Shown: in pieces, positions 1 to 9,662 of the stretch
Position numbering within the stretch: position 1 is the stretch's first letter
Layout: each line of letters begins with the position of its first letter
Assembly: GCA_049318625.1 (NCBI GenBank)
Contig: JBMOGA010000005.1
Coordinates: forward strand, 60,098-124,097
Origin: JBMOGA01 sp049318625
GTDB lineage: Bacteria > Pseudomonadota > Alphaproteobacteria > Rhizobiales > Hyphomicrobiaceae
Direction of reading: 5' to 3'
Length of the DNA stretch: 64,000 nt
Program-made: the position numbers and the translations under genes
The notes under the pieces: model-generated
Databases searched by the model: none
Seen by the model: only the letters and a program-made list of their open reading frames with translations
What the model was told of the DNA's origin: nothing

Positions 1-179
1 CAAGACGTTAGCCGTCCGGCCATGAACCCACCCTGAATACCTGCGTCGCGCCCCCTTCAATTCGTGTGGACATTACGGCGGCTTGGTCGCCGTCGCCAAG
101 CGCAATGGCCCCTCGGCGTGCAGAATCGCGCTAGGGAGACACCCAAGGGTCGCGGTCCGGGGTACTTTCGGGTGCAGGC

Positions 180-2351
180 ATGGTGAGCAGGGCAAAGAAG
201 GCGGCGCCCCCCGCACCGGACATGACCGCCGCCCAGGACGCCTTGGAGCGGGTTTTCGGCTACAAGAGCTTCCGTTCGCATCAGGCCGCCATCGTGCAGG
301 CGCTGCTCGCCGGACGCGATGCGCTTGTGCTTATGCCGACCGGCGGCGGCAAGTCGCTCTGCTACCAGATCCCGGCCATGGTGCGTCCCGGCACGGGCAT
401 CGTGGTGTCGCCGCTGATCGCGTTGATGCAGGATCAGGTCGACACGCTGCGCGAGGCCGGCGTGGCCGCGGCGTTCCTCAACTCGACGCTGGACCGGGAG
501 GCGCAGGACGACGTCGAGCGCCGCCTCAGGGCCGGCGCGCTCGACCTCGTGTACGTGGCGCCCGAACGGCTCGTGCAGCCGCGCACGCTCGACCTGCTCG
601 CCCACATCGATCTGGCGCTGTTCGCCATCGACGAGGCGCACTGCGTCTCCCAATGGGGCCACGACTTCCGGCCCGAGTACCGCCAGCTCCGCGTGCTGGC
701 CGAACGCTTCCCGCACGTGCCGCGCATCGCGCTGACCGCCACGGCCGACGGGCGGACACGGGACGACATCGTCGCCGAGTTGCAGCTCCAGGGCGCCGAG
801 ACCTTCGTCGCCTCGTTCGACCGTCCGAACATCCGCTACACGATCGCCGAGATGGGCTCGGTGGGGTCACGCGACCGGCTGTGGCAGTTCATCTCGGCCG
901 AGCATCCCGAGGACGCCGGCATCGTCTACTGCCAGACCCGCAAGGCGGTCGACGAGACGGCGGCGTGGCTGGCCGCCAAGGGGCGCCGCACACTCGCCTA
1001 CCATGCGGGCCTGACCGCCGACGTGCGCCGGGCCGCCCAGGAGCGGTTCCTGCGCGAGGACGGCACGATCGTGGTCGCGACCGTGGCGTTCGGCATGGGC
1101 ATCGACAAGCCGGACGTGCGTTTCGTCGCGCATCTCAACCTGCCGAAGACCGTCGAAGCCTACTACCAGGAAACGGGGCGCGCCGGCCGCGACGGCGAGC
1201 CGGCGGACGCCTGGATGGCCTACGGGCTGAACGACATCGTGACGCTGCGCCAGTGGATCGAGCAGTCGGAGGGCAGCGACGCCTACAAGCAGGTGCAGCG
1301 GCGCAAGCTCGACCAGCTCGTCGGCCTGTGCGAGATCACCACCTGCCGCCGCCAATCACTGCTGGCCTATTTCGGCGAGACGCGCGCCGAGCCGTGCGGC
1401 AACTGCGACAACTGCCTGACGCCGCCGGAAACGCGGGACGCGACCGAGGCCGCGCGCAAGGCGCTGTCGGCGGTGTTCCGCACGGGCGAGCGGTTCGGCG
1501 TCGGCTATCTGGTGGATGTGCTGACCGGCAAGGCGGACGAGCGGGTGGTCCGCAATGGCCACGACCGGCTCGGCGTGTTCGGCCTCGGCCGCGATCTGGA
1601 CGGCGCCGACTGGCGCAGCCTGTTTCGCCAACTGGTCGCGGCGGGTCACCTTGCGGGCGACTCCGAAGGATACGGCGGGCTCGTGCTGACCGCGCGGGCG
1701 CGTCCGCTGCTGCGGGGCGAGGAAACGTTCCGGATGCGGCGTATGCCGGTGACGGCGGGCACCAAGAGCAAGACACGGCGCAGCGGCGCGGCACCCGTGG
1801 CCCCGGAGGATCGCGAGATTTTCGACGGCCTGCGGTCGCTGCGAGCGGAGCTGGCCGCGGCCGGCAACGTGCCGCCCTACGTGGTCTTTCACGACCGCAC
1901 GCTGGCGGAACTCGCGGCCCGGCGGCCCAAGACGCTGGCGGATCTGGCCGGCATCACCGGGCTCGGCGAGCGCAAGATCGCCCGCTACGGCGCCGCGATC
2001 CTGGAGCGGCTTGGCGCCGGCCCGCGCCATCCGAAGCTGCAGAACCGGTTGTCGCGAACCGTCAACGAGACGCTCGCGCTGCACCTCGACGGCCACGACG
2101 CCGAGAAGATCGCGCGGCGCCGGGGCATCGAGGTGTCGACGATCTTCGGCCATCTCGCCGAGGCGGTCGAGGCGGGGATCGTGGAGGCGCGCGATGTGCT
2201 GGGGCTCGACGAAGCCGACATCGACGAGATTCTCGAGGTGTTCGACCGGCTCGGCACACTGGACAGCGGCAAGATCGGCCCGGCGCACAGCGCCCTCGAC
2301 GGGCGGTACTGCCATGGCCAGCTCAAATGTCTGATGGCCGAACTCGCCTGA
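180..2351 (+). CDS. recQ: ATP-dependent DNA helicase RecQ
   Basis: This 723-residue protein is a 3'-5' DNA helicase of recombinational repair and stalled-fork processing. Walker A PTGGGKS lies at about residues 53-59 and the DEAH box with the following aromatic loop at about 150. The zinc site has the RecQ spacing, one Cys near 388 followed 16 residues later by CGNCDNC. An RQC region follows, an HRDC domain lies at about 547-620, and a helix-turn-helix tail typical of longer bacterial RecQ proteins covers about 620-720. The ATG start gives a full-length N-terminus, although the ribosome binding site is weak. It stands alone, with the next gene about 120 bp downstream on the same strand. A long ORF in another frame across the same region is Arg/Ala/Pro-rich and is a shadow. 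Confidence 0.96.
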   Translation: MVSRAKKAAPPAPDMTAAQDALERVFGYKSFRSHQAAIVQALLAGRDALVLMPTGGGKSLCYQIPAMVRPGTGIVVSPLIALMQDQVDTLREAGVAAAFLNSTLDREAQDDVERRLRAGALDLVYVAPERLVQPRTLDLLAHIDLALFAIDEAHCVSQWGHDFRPEYRQLRVLAERFPHVPRIALTATADGRTRDDIVAELQLQGAETFVASFDRPNIRYTIAEMGSVGSRDRLWQFISAEHPEDAGIVYCQTRKAVDETAAWLAAKGRRTLAYHAGLTADVRRAAQERFLREDGTIVVATVAFGMGIDKPDVRFVAHLNLPKTVEAYYQETGRAGRDGEPADAWMAYGLNDIVTLRQWIEQSEGSDAYKQVQRRKLDQLVGLCEITTCRRQSLLAYFGETRAEPCGNCDNCLTPPETRDATEAARKALSAVFRTGERFGVGYLVDVLTGKADERVVRNGHDRLGVFGLGRDLDGADWRSLFRQLVAAGHLAGDSEGYGGLVLTARARPLLRGEETFRMRRMPVTAGTKSKTRRSGAAPVAPEDREIFDGLRSLRAELAAAGNVPPYVVFHDRTLAELAARRPKTLADLAGITGLGERKIARYGAAILERLGAGPRHPKLQNRLSRTVNETLALHLDGHDAEKIARRRGIEVSTIFGHLAEAVEAGIVEARDVLGLDEADIDEILEVFDRLGTLDSGKIGPAHSALDGRYCHGQLKCLMAELA

Positions 2352-2469
2352 TCCAGCGCCCGCCCTGGTCGGCGGGCAGCAGCGGTTGACGCGGCGGCAA
2401 TCGACACGGCACAACCGTCCTTCGGCGGGGCGGGCCTGCCCGATCAGCATCGAGACGGGAACACCTGAC

Positions 2470-4215
2470 GTGACCAGCGCCATCGAGACGGCGAGCCGTT
2501 GGCTGATCGACGGGTTGTCCGCGAGCCGCAGCCGCGCCGTGCTGGCCCTTTTGACGCTGACGTTACTCGCCTACCTGCCCGGCGTGCTCAGCCTGCCGCC
2601 GGTCGACCGCACCGAGGTCGTGTTCGCGCAGGCCTCGCGCCAGATGCTGGCGGACGGGCGGATGGTGGCACCGGAGTTTCGCGACCAGTTGCAGCGCGCC
2701 AAGCCGATCGGCGTGTTCTGGCTGCAAATGGCCTCGGCCCGGGTTTTCGGAGGACCGGCCCTCGACCGCATCGCCGCCTACCGCCTGCCCTCCCTGCTCG
2801 GCGTGACCGCGGCCGTGCTGGCCACCTTCCTGTTGCTGGCGCCACTCACCGGGGCGCGGACGGCTCTCGTCGCTGCGGCGCTGCTGGCGGTCACGCCGGT
2901 GCTGGCGCTGCAGGCGACACTGGCGGTGGCGGAAGGGGTCGTCTGCGGGACGCTGGTGGCGGCGCAGCTTGCGCTGCTGCGTATCTACATAGCGCAGCCG
3001 GGCGAGCCGACCCGCGGCCTCGCGCTCTTGTTGTGGTCGGCAGCCGGACTGTCGATCGCGCTCAACGCTCTGCAGGTGCCGATCCTGCTGCTGGTCACCG
3101 TGCTGGCACTGCTTGTCCTCGACCGTAATCTCGGCTGGCTCTCGCGGCTGCATGCGGGGTGGGGCGTTCCGGTTCTGGTCGCACTCGGCAGCCCTTGGAT
3201 CGTGGCGCTGCTGCTGGCCGAGCCCGGCAACCCGTTCGCCGGCATGACCTGGCGCGAACTACTCGGCGCGCTCGGCGGCTCGCAGGCGATGAAGTACCGG
3301 GCGCCGCCGTTGTCGTTCACGGCGGGCCTCGTGCTCGGGCTGCTGCCGGCCACGCTGTTGCTGGTGCCGGCGGTCCGCCGACTGTGGGCGCTGCGGTCGA
3401 CGGACGTGCTCGCGCGGTTCCTGCTGGCGTGGCTTGCCGGCTATCTCCTCTATCTCGAGGCGATCTCGTCCAAGCCGGCGCTGTATGCCGTGCAGGCGCT
3501 GCTGCCGGCGGCGGCAATCGCGGTGGCCGCGCTGCTGGCGCGCCGGGGCGCCGCGGCCCCTCTCGCCCTGCCGGAGCGCCTGCTGGTCTGGCCGACCCTC
3601 GTGCTGCTCCCCGTCGTACCGGGCGCGGTGATCGCGCTGCATCGGCTGACCGACCAGCCGTGGAGCCTGTCGCTGGCCACAGCGACCGTTGTGGTGACGC
3701 TGCTGCTGGGGCTGGCGACGGCGGCCGCTTGGCGCCAGCGCGCCGCCGCCTGGGTGGCGTCGTCGGTGCTCGGTTTCGCCGCGTTCCTGGCGTTCGCGTT
3801 CGGCTTGCTGCTGCCGCGCATGGAGAAGGCCTGGACGACGGAGCGGATCGCCGACGCGGCGGCCGCCGTGCGGTCCTGCGCGCCGGGGCCGGTGTACGTC
3901 GTCGGCTACGGCGAACCGAGCGCGGTGTTTCGCTTCGGCACCCGCTTCGTCGCGACGACAGCGGCGGAGCTGCCCCCCAGCGCTTTCGATACGCCGGGTC
4001 TCATCATCGCCGAGGATCAAGTGCGGGAGGGCCTGGTGGCGAGGGGAGGCGGCGCGCTCACCAAGGTCGGTTGCCTCGAAGGCCTCAACTTCACGCGCGG
4101 CTGCGCCATTCCGATGACGATCTATCGCTCTGGCCCGGCTGGTGGCGCGACGTGCCTGCCGCCGGCTGCCCTCGCCTGCTCCGATGCCAAGCCGCGTCAC
4201 AAGCCCTGCTCGTGA
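2470..4215 (+). CDS. GT39/ArnT-like membrane glycosyltransferase
   Basis: This polytopic membrane protein (581 residues from the GTG start) has about a dozen hydrophobic segments. The N-terminus carries the hallmarks of GT-C enzymes of the ArnT/PMT group. An acidic loop (DRTE) follows the first membrane segment, and a KPIGVFWLQ stretch about 30 residues later corresponds to the KPPL-x-x-WL element of ArnT-like proteins. Such enzymes transfer sugars from polyprenyl-phosphate donors to lipid or protein acceptors on the periplasmic face. The acceptor cannot be told from sequence. The reading frame is open upstream to 2386, but residues before 2470 have no membrane-protein character, so the GTG at 2470 is preferred. 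No lipid A or polysaccharide genes adjoin it. Confidence 0.8.
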   Translation: MTSAIETASRWLIDGLSASRSRAVLALLTLTLLAYLPGVLSLPPVDRTEVVFAQASRQMLADGRMVAPEFRDQLQRAKPIGVFWLQMASARVFGGPALDRIAAYRLPSLLGVTAAVLATFLLLAPLTGARTALVAAALLAVTPVLALQATLAVAEGVVCGTLVAAQLALLRIYIAQPGEPTRGLALLLWSAAGLSIALNALQVPILLLVTVLALLVLDRNLGWLSRLHAGWGVPVLVALGSPWIVALLLAEPGNPFAGMTWRELLGALGGSQAMKYRAPPLSFTAGLVLGLLPATLLLVPAVRRLWALRSTDVLARFLLAWLAGYLLYLEAISSKPALYAVQALLPAAAIAVAALLARRGAAAPLALPERLLVWPTLVLLPVVPGAVIALHRLTDQPWSLSLATATVVVTLLLGLATAAAWRQRAAAWVASSVLGFAAFLAFAFGLLLPRMEKAWTTERIADAAAAVRSCAPGPVYVVGYGEPSAVFRFGTRFVATTAAELPPSAFDTPGLIIAEDQVREGLVARGGGALTKVGCLEGLNFTRGCAIPMTIYRSGPAGGATCLPPAALACSDAKPRHKPCS

Positions 4216-4248
4216 ATGAGTCCGGACCTCGCAACGGCACAAAGCCGG

Positions 4249-5778
4249 TCAGCAGGCCACGCATCTGATGCGCCGGCCCTGTGAGCTGTTACCGCCGATG
4301 ATCTGCTTGACGAACCCTGGGCCGCACTGGCCGTCGTTGACGTAGGCGACCTCACCATCGCCCAGAGCGCCGACGCCGCGCGGCGGCTCGGCCGGAAAGA
4401 TGCGGTGACCGGCGGTCTTGGACGCACAGGAGCCCCCGCCGGCTGGGCGCACCGCCTTCGGCAACGCGGCGGTCTTGCTCGGGTCGGTATGGCGCTCGGT
4501 GTTGCGCTTTTCGGCGATGGCCTTGTCGGCCTCCTTGGCCGCGGCCTCGGCCGCCTTGAGCGCCGCCTCGCGCTGTTCTTGCGCCGCGCGCGCGGCCTCG
4601 CGCGCCGCCTGGGCCTCCTCGAGCGCCTTGCGCAGTTCGACGGTCGTCGCCAGGATCTCCTTGCGCTGTTGTTCCTCGAGTTGCTTGCGCTCGGCCGTGT
4701 CCTGCTGGCCGCCCTCGTCGAGCTTGCGCCGTTCACGGGCGATGGCCTGCTCGCGGGCCGCCCGCTCACGTTCGAGGCGGTCGACCTCGGCGGCCTTGCG
4801 CTGCTCCTCCAAGAGCCGCAGCCGCTCCTCCTGCTCGGCGCGCTCGGCCTGCATCTTGCGCTGGAGGTGCTCGATCATTGCCCGCGCGATCGGGGCGAAT
4901 TCCCCATTGGGGTATTTCTCGATGTAGGCGGCCACCACGGCCGGGCTGGTGCTGTCCTTGACCGACTGCCAGAACGCCAGTTCGGCCTGCTGCTCCAGAG
5001 TCGGAGTCGTCGGCTTGGTTCCGGCGAAATAGACCGACGGAAGCGTCGGGAACGACAGCCAAGGGTCCTGGTTGATCTCCTGCTTCACCTTGATCTGGAC
5101 ATTGCGGAACATCATCACGGACTCGACGCCGGGCTTGGCGATTTCTTCTGCCAGCGCCCGCGCATAGGGTCCTCCCTTCTCGCCGACATCCGACGCCGTC
5201 TGGCCGGGCGCCGTCGAGAAGGCGATCATCACGCCCGACGTGTTGACGAGCGGGACAAAACCCTTTTCCTTGCCCAGCGCCTTGCGACCGGCGCGGGTCA
5301 ATCGCAATTCGTCGCGGCAGGCGTCGAAGATCACGTAGTGCGTCGCGTCCGGGCTTTGTTCCCGCAACCGGCCGACGACTTCTTTCAGGTCGATTGAATT
5401 GGTCCACAGATCGACATCGTCGGCGTTCGTGACGTCGACCGGGATAAGATAATTGGTCTGGGTATCGGGATCGACGGCGCCATGCCCGGAATAATAAACG
5501 AAGCTCAACGTGTCGGCACCGGCACGGCGAACGGTCTGGATATGCCTGCGCAGGGCCGTGTCGATCGTCTTGTAGCCGGCATCGACGACCTCGGTGACGG
5601 TGAACCCGACTTTCTTCAGCTCGGCGCCGACAAGGGCGATATCGTGCTTCCGATTCTTGAGCCGGCCAACCTTCTCGTCGTAATTCTGATTACCGATCAG
5701 CAGGGCGAAACGCCCTTCCGCGGCGGCTGGCACCGCGCCAATCCATAGTGCCATCATGGCCAAGAGCAGCGATTTCAA
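4249..5778 (-). CDS. Exported caspase-family (C14) protease with coiled coil
   Basis: This is a predicted periplasmic caspase-like cysteine protease of 509 residues. A TTG start at 5778 follows a good ribosome binding site (GGAGAGGG) and gives a clean signal peptide ending AAA at residues 18-20. The in-frame extension to 5943 is not signal-like. The p20 fold begins with ALLIGNQNYD; the catalytic dyad is His99 in YYSGHG and Cys154 in FDACRDE. After it comes a linker (about residues 270-310) also seen in the two caspases at the other end of the window. A charged Glu/Gln/Arg-rich coiled coil follows (about 315-440), and then a short Cys-containing tail. The gene is convergent with the glycosyltransferase gene. 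The substrate is unknown, and the caspase call rests on both catalytic motifs. Confidence 0.88.
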   Translation of the reverse strand: MKSLLLAMMALWIGAVPAAAEGRFALLIGNQNYDEKVGRLKNRKHDIALVGAELKKVGFTVTEVVDAGYKTIDTALRRHIQTVRRAGADTLSFVYYSGHGAVDPDTQTNYLIPVDVTNADDVDLWTNSIDLKEVVGRLREQSPDATHYVIFDACRDELRLTRAGRKALGKEKGFVPLVNTSGVMIAFSTAPGQTASDVGEKGGPYARALAEEIAKPGVESVMMFRNVQIKVKQEINQDPWLSFPTLPSVYFAGTKPTTPTLEQQAELAFWQSVKDSTSPAVVAAYIEKYPNGEFAPIARAMIEHLQRKMQAERAEQEERLRLLEEQRKAAEVDRLERERAAREQAIARERRKLDEGGQQDTAERKQLEEQQRKEILATTVELRKALEEAQAAREAARAAQEQREAALKAAEAAAKEADKAIAEKRNTERHTDPSKTAALPKAVRPAGGGSCASKTAGHRIFPAEPPRGVGALGDGEVAYVNDGQCGPGFVKQIIGGNSSQGRRIRCVAC

Positions 5779-6051
5779 AGTGCCCTCTCCCACAAGACCC
5801 GATTGGAAAAAATAAAATATGGTTACTCGGAGACTAGCGATCGCACTTCCTGCTGTCCACAGGGACTGATCGAAGACAGGTCCATCAGACGCGGGATGGT
5901 GATCGGCCGTCGCTGATGTCGCCCTGCCCCAGTCACGGGCCACAGCCGCCCCCGGGCGTGCAGAGGCCCGGTTAACCTCAAGAAAGCGTTGACCAAGTCC
6001 GCGCGTGTGTACCGTTTATAGTCACGGGACGAAACAAGGGCGGGTGAGTTG
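5779..6051. other. Divergent intergenic region, caspase / orphan gene
   Basis: This 270-bp gap lies between two divergent genes and must hold both promoters. It is more AT-rich than its flanks close to the caspase start (an AAAATAAAATAT-like stretch around 5810-5820). I see no conserved operator or RNA gene in it. Confidence 0.5.
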
Positions 6052-6618
6052 GTGAGAATTCGTTCGGTCACGACAGTCGTGCTCATCGCACTCTCGGCCT
6101 TCGGTCTGGTGAACGGGCTGCGCGTCGTGCGCTCGTGGGCCAACACGCCGGTCGCGCCGACGCCGCGGGCGATCGCGACCGTTCCGGCGGCAAGCGCGCC
6201 CGCCGATCTCAGCGCCTATCTGGCGCTGACGCGTTTCCATCTCGAGACCGCGACCGCCTCACGCGACGACGCCTCGTTCAAGTTCCTGGCCTTCTTCCTG
6301 ATGGCGACGCGGGCCACGGCCCAGCACTGCGCCGCACGGGGCGTCGATGTCGCCGCCGCCGTCGAGAGCTTCTCAAGTCATCACGCGGCGGCGTACGACC
6401 AGGCGTCGGACGCCCTGGCCGGCAACGGGCTCAACGCGGCTCGGATCTGGCAAGTCGTGCACGGCGACATCGAAAAGCTGGCGTTGCGCCATGTCGGCGG
6501 GCTCGAGCCGGCCGGCAGCGACGACCTCACGCGGTGCCGGCGGCTGGCAGCCAACCCCGAGGCCTACGGCGCGGCTCCGCAACGCCATCTCCAGCTGTAC
6601 CGGCTCGAGGCACGGTAA
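6052..6618 (+). CDS. Hypothetical exported protein
   Basis: This 188-residue protein has an N-terminal hydrophobic segment (about residues 4-24) that reads as a signal anchor or signal peptide. A mostly helical, Ala-rich domain with two Cys follows. I do not recognise a family. The start is GTG at 6052, with a TTG one codon upstream as the alternative; a GGGCGGGTGAG stretch just before could be the ribosome binding site. It diverges from the caspase gene and converges on lutC, ending only 10 bp from the lutC stop. High third-position GC and a plausible leader support a real gene. Function is unknown. Confidence 0.6.
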   Translation: MRIRSVTTVVLIALSAFGLVNGLRVVRSWANTPVAPTPRAIATVPAASAPADLSAYLALTRFHLETATASRDDASFKFLAFFLMATRATAQHCAARGVDVAAAVESFSSHHAAAYDQASDALAGNGLNAARIWQVVHGDIEKLALRHVGGLEPAGSDDLTRCRRLAANPEAYGAAPQRHLQLYRLEAR

Positions 6619-6628
6619 CGAGCGGGAC

Positions 6629-7312
6629 TCAGGCCGACCCCACCAGGAGCACGCACAGCCGGCGCGGCCCATGGGCGCCGATCACGATCTTGCCGCCGAT
6701 ATCGGCGGTGCGCGACGGGCCGGAGACGAAGTTCACGGTGCGCGGCATCTCGCGGTCGCCGTAGCGCGCCCGCATCGCATCCCACACGTTTTCGTAAGGC
6801 CCGACGATCGCGCTCTCCTCGACGATCACGATGTGGGTCTCGGGCAGGAACGTGAGGGTGACCGGATTGTCCGGCCCCGATGCCAGCGCCAGCGTCCCGG
6901 TTTCGGCGACGCCGGCCACCGCCCGGCTCAAGCTGACCTCGTCCTCGGGGTGGGCGCGACCGACCCGACGGGTCAACGCGGGCTCGCGGCTCCACGGCAG
7001 TTCTTCGATAAACCGGTCCGATCCGGTCGCCAGCCGCTGCGGCAGATTCTGGTCGCGCAGGTAGCGGGCGACGGCGGCGGGGATGTCGGCCGCGGTCGCG
7101 ACGTCGAGAACGGTGACGAGGGCCGTTTCGAGATGCTGCCGCAGCAGGGCCTTCAGCGCGGCCGGGTCCTTGCCGGCGACACGGCCGGGGATCGGATGGC
7201 GCTGGTGGGCGCCGAGCCGGCGCTCGACCACGGCACGGCGTGCCGCCGTGTCCTCCGGGGTCGCCGCAACGGCCTTGCGGACCTTGCCCAGTATGGCGTC
7301 GCGCGCGCTCAT
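6629..7312 (-). CDS. lutC: Lactate utilization protein C (LUD domain)
   Basis: This 227-residue LUD-domain protein is the third subunit of the LutABC L-lactate oxidation complex, which passes electrons from lactate oxidation to the quinone pool. It opens with MSARDAILGKVRKA, which fits LutC, and carries the conserved core around EDEVSLSRAVAGVAETGTL and the C-terminal GPSRTADI motif typical of the family. The ATG at 7312 overlaps the lutB stop, implying translational coupling. It is the last gene of the gntR-lutA-lutB-lutC operon. A much longer ORF in this frame reaches 8488, but that part is an antisense/out-of-frame shadow of lutB. Confidence 0.92.
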   Translation of the reverse strand: MSARDAILGKVRKAVAATPEDTAARRAVVERRLGAHQRHPIPGRVAGKDPAALKALLRQHLETALVTVLDVATAADIPAAVARYLRDQNLPQRLATGSDRFIEELPWSREPALTRRVGRAHPEDEVSLSRAVAGVAETGTLALASGPDNPVTLTFLPETHIVIVEESAIVGPYENVWDAMRARYGDREMPRTVNFVSGPSRTADIGGKIVIGAHGPRRLCVLLVGSA

Positions 7313-8736
7313 CTCGGCACTCCCTGCTTCATTTCTGCGTAAAGCTGCTGGAACGTATGGCCCTGAGGGGCGGGGAAGTCGCGGTGGCGGGTCCAGCCGC
7401 CGGCGAACGGCAGCCGCTGCAGGCTGCCCCGCCCCAACGCCAGCGCCTTCAACCCCAGCACGGCGGCGCGCATCGCCACGTGATAGAGCCGCGGCCGCTT
7501 GGCGAGCCACGCCCAGGCGCCGAGCCCGAAGCGGAAACCCGCCGACTGGCCGCCCTGGGCAAAGTCCTGTTCGCGATGCTGCCGCATCAGTTTCGGCAGC
7601 GGAATCTTCATCGGGCAGACCTGTTCGCAGCGGCCGCAGAACGTCGAGGCGTTGGGCAGGTGGCTCGCCTGGCTGACGCCGAGGAACGCGGGTGTCAGCA
7701 CCGAGCCGATCGGACCCGGGTAGACCCAGCCGTAGGCATGGCCGCCGATGGCGTTGTAGACGGGGCAGTGGTTCATACAGGCGCCACAACGGATGCAGCG
7801 CAGCACCTCGCGCAGGTCGCTGGCCAGGATCTCCGAGCGGCCGTTGTCGAGCAGGATGACGTGGTAGGCCTCGGGTCCGTCGGGATCGCCGGGGCGGCGC
7901 GGCCCCGTCGAGAAGGTCGTGTAGGTCGAGAACTCCTGGCCGGTCGCCGAACGCGCCAGCAAGCGCAGGATCGAGGTGACGTCCTCGAGGGTCGGGATCA
8001 CCTTCTCGATCGAGGCGATGACGATATGGACCTTGGCCAGCGACTGGGTGAGGTCGCCGTTGCCCTCGTTGGTGACGATGATCGACGAGCCGGTCTCGGC
8101 GATCAGGAAGTTGGCACCGGTGATTCCGACATCGGCGGTGACGAACTTCTCGCGCAGGATCTGGCGGGCTTCGCTGACGAGCTGCTGGGGCTCGGTCAGC
8201 ACGCGGCCTTCCGGCAGATGGTTGTGGCGGGCCCGGAAATCGGCCTCGACCTGATCCTGCGTCAGATGGATGGCCGGCGCGATGATGTGGCTCGGCGTCT
8301 CGTTGCGGATCTGGATGATGTACTCGCCGAGGTCGGTCTCGACGACCTCGAGCCCGGCTTTTTCGAGATGCGCGTTGAGGCCGATCTCCTCCGACACCAT
8401 GGACTTGCCCTTGGTGACGATGCGGGCGCCGACGCGCTGGCAGATGTCGAGGATGATCGATCGGGCGTCGGCTGCGGTCGGCGCCCAATGGACGTGGGCA
8501 CCCGCCTCGGTCGCCTTCTTCTCGTAGGCCTCGAGGTAGAGGTCGAGGTTTGCCAGCGTGTGGTCGCGCAGGTCGCGGGCGACATCGCGCAGGTCATCGA
8601 ACTCGGGCAGCCGCGCCCTCGCCGTCGCCCGATTGGCAACCAGACCGGTCGGCAGGATCTCGAGGGCCCGCTTCAGCTGGGTGTCCTCGAGCGCGACGCG
8701 GGCGTTGCTCTTGAAGCTCTGCGTCCTGATTTCCAC
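7309..8736 (-). CDS. lutB: Lactate utilization iron-sulfur protein B
   Basis: This 475-residue subunit fuses an N-terminal LUD domain to a C-terminal ferredoxin-type module. Two [4Fe-4S] cysteine sets are visible: CIRCGACMNHCP near residue 310 and CGRCEQVCP near residue 365. Length and domain order match LutB/LldF of the LutABC complex. It overlaps lutC by 4 bp (ATGA). A 152-bp gap separates it from the upstream lutA; that gap holds a short interspersed repeat, which is unusual inside an operon. Confidence 0.95.
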   Translation of the reverse strand: MEIRTQSFKSNARVALEDTQLKRALEILPTGLVANRATARARLPEFDDLRDVARDLRDHTLANLDLYLEAYEKKATEAGAHVHWAPTAADARSIILDICQRVGARIVTKGKSMVSEEIGLNAHLEKAGLEVVETDLGEYIIQIRNETPSHIIAPAIHLTQDQVEADFRARHNHLPEGRVLTEPQQLVSEARQILREKFVTADVGITGANFLIAETGSSIIVTNEGNGDLTQSLAKVHIVIASIEKVIPTLEDVTSILRLLARSATGQEFSTYTTFSTGPRRPGDPDGPEAYHVILLDNGRSEILASDLREVLRCIRCGACMNHCPVYNAIGGHAYGWVYPGPIGSVLTPAFLGVSQASHLPNASTFCGRCEQVCPMKIPLPKLMRQHREQDFAQGGQSAGFRFGLGAWAWLAKRPRLYHVAMRAAVLGLKALALGRGSLQRLPFAGGWTRHRDFPAPQGHTFQQLYAEMKQGVPR

Positions 8737-8829
8737 GCGATTGTCCTCCCTGGGCGCCGAGCGTGCTTGCGATCTCGATCAGACCGGATCGCGCGTCCGG
8801 ACGATCTCCAATTCCTAGGTGCAGGGGCT

Positions 8830-8880
8830 GATCCGTCGAGGAGTAAGCGGAACGCTTCGACCGAGACCGTCGATCGGACC
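8830..8880 (+). repeat. Interspersed ~50-bp repeat, copy A
   Basis: This stretch in the lutA-lutB gap matches 29528-29579 (opposite strand) at about 74% over the best-aligned 47 positions. Shared blocks are GATC-N-GTCGAG, AAGCGGAA and ACCGAGACC. The flanks of the AAGCGGAA centre can pair imperfectly, so the element may form a stem-loop. It could be a repetitive intergenic element or a shared processing or regulatory site. Confidence 0.55.
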
Positions 8881-8888
8881 CTGCTTCA

Positions 8889-9662
8889 TCACTTGCCGAT
8901 CGGCGGGTCGGCGAGTTCGCCGGCCAGCACCTCGGCGACATGTCGTGCCGCGATCGGCTTGCCCTCGCGCGAGAGCTTGCCGGCCATGTTCATGAGACAA
9001 CCGAGATCGCCGGCCAGCACCAGATCGGGCGCGGTGGCGGAGATGTTCGCCGACTTCTTGTCGACCATGGCGTTGGAGATCTCGGGGTACTTGATCGAGA
9101 ACGTGCCGCCGAACCCGCAGCAGACCTCGCTGTCGGCCATCTCGGTCAGTTCGAGGCCCTGGACGGAGGCCAGCAACTGGCGCGGCTGCGACTTGATGCC
9201 GAGTTCGCGCAAGCCGGAGCAGCTGTCGTGGTAGGTGACGCGCCCGTCGAACCGCGCACCGACCTGGGTGACACCGCGCACGTCGACCAGGAACGAGATC
9301 AACTCGTGGACCCGCTCGCCGAACGCGATGGCCTTGAGCGACCACGCCAGATCGTCGGCGAGCAGCTTGGGATAGTGGGACTTCAGCATGCCGGCGCACG
9401 ATCCGGACGGCGCGACGACGAAATCGAACCCTTCGAAGGCGGCGATGGTCTGCCGCGCCAGATCCTTGGCGGTCGGCCGATCCCCCGAGTTGTAGGCGGG
9501 CTGGCCGCAGCAGGTCTGGGTGTCCGGCACCTCGACGGCGCAGCCGGCCTCCTCCAGCAGTTTCAATGCGGCGAAGCCCACCGATGGCCGCATCACGTCG
9601 ACGAGGCAGGTCACGAACAGGCCGACGCGAGGACGGACGGCAGTCGGGTCATTCACTTTCAT
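8889..9662 (-). CDS. lutA: Lactate utilization Fe-S oxidoreductase A
   Basis: This 257-residue protein has two CCG (cysteine-rich) domains, with CCGQPAYN near residue 51 and CCGFGGTFS near residue 182. That is the layout of LutA/LldE, the subunit containing a noncanonical Fe-S cluster. The ATG at 9662 gives MKVNDPTAVRPRVGLFVTC, matching the family N-terminus. The start overlaps the end of the gntR gene by 14 bp, so regulator and enzyme are translationally coupled. It functions with lutB and lutC in L-lactate oxidation to pyruvate. Confidence 0.95.
   Translation of the reverse strand: MKVNDPTAVRPRVGLFVTCLVDVMRPSVGFAALKLLEEAGCAVEVPDTQTCCGQPAYNSGDRPTAKDLARQTIAAFEGFDFVVAPSGSCAGMLKSHYPKLLADDLAWSLKAIAFGERVHELISFLVDVRGVTQVGARFDGRVTYHDSCSGLRELGIKSQPRQLLASVQGLELTEMADSEVCCGFGGTFSIKYPEISNAMVDKKSANISATAPDLVLAGDLGCLMNMAGKLSREGKPIAARHVAEVLAGELADPPIGK

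Noticed and set aside
83..2389. A 768-codon ORF across recQ in another frame
   Set aside because: Its product is Arg/Ala/Pro/Gly-rich with no domain, as expected for the shadow of a high-GC gene; recQ fits all helicase motifs.
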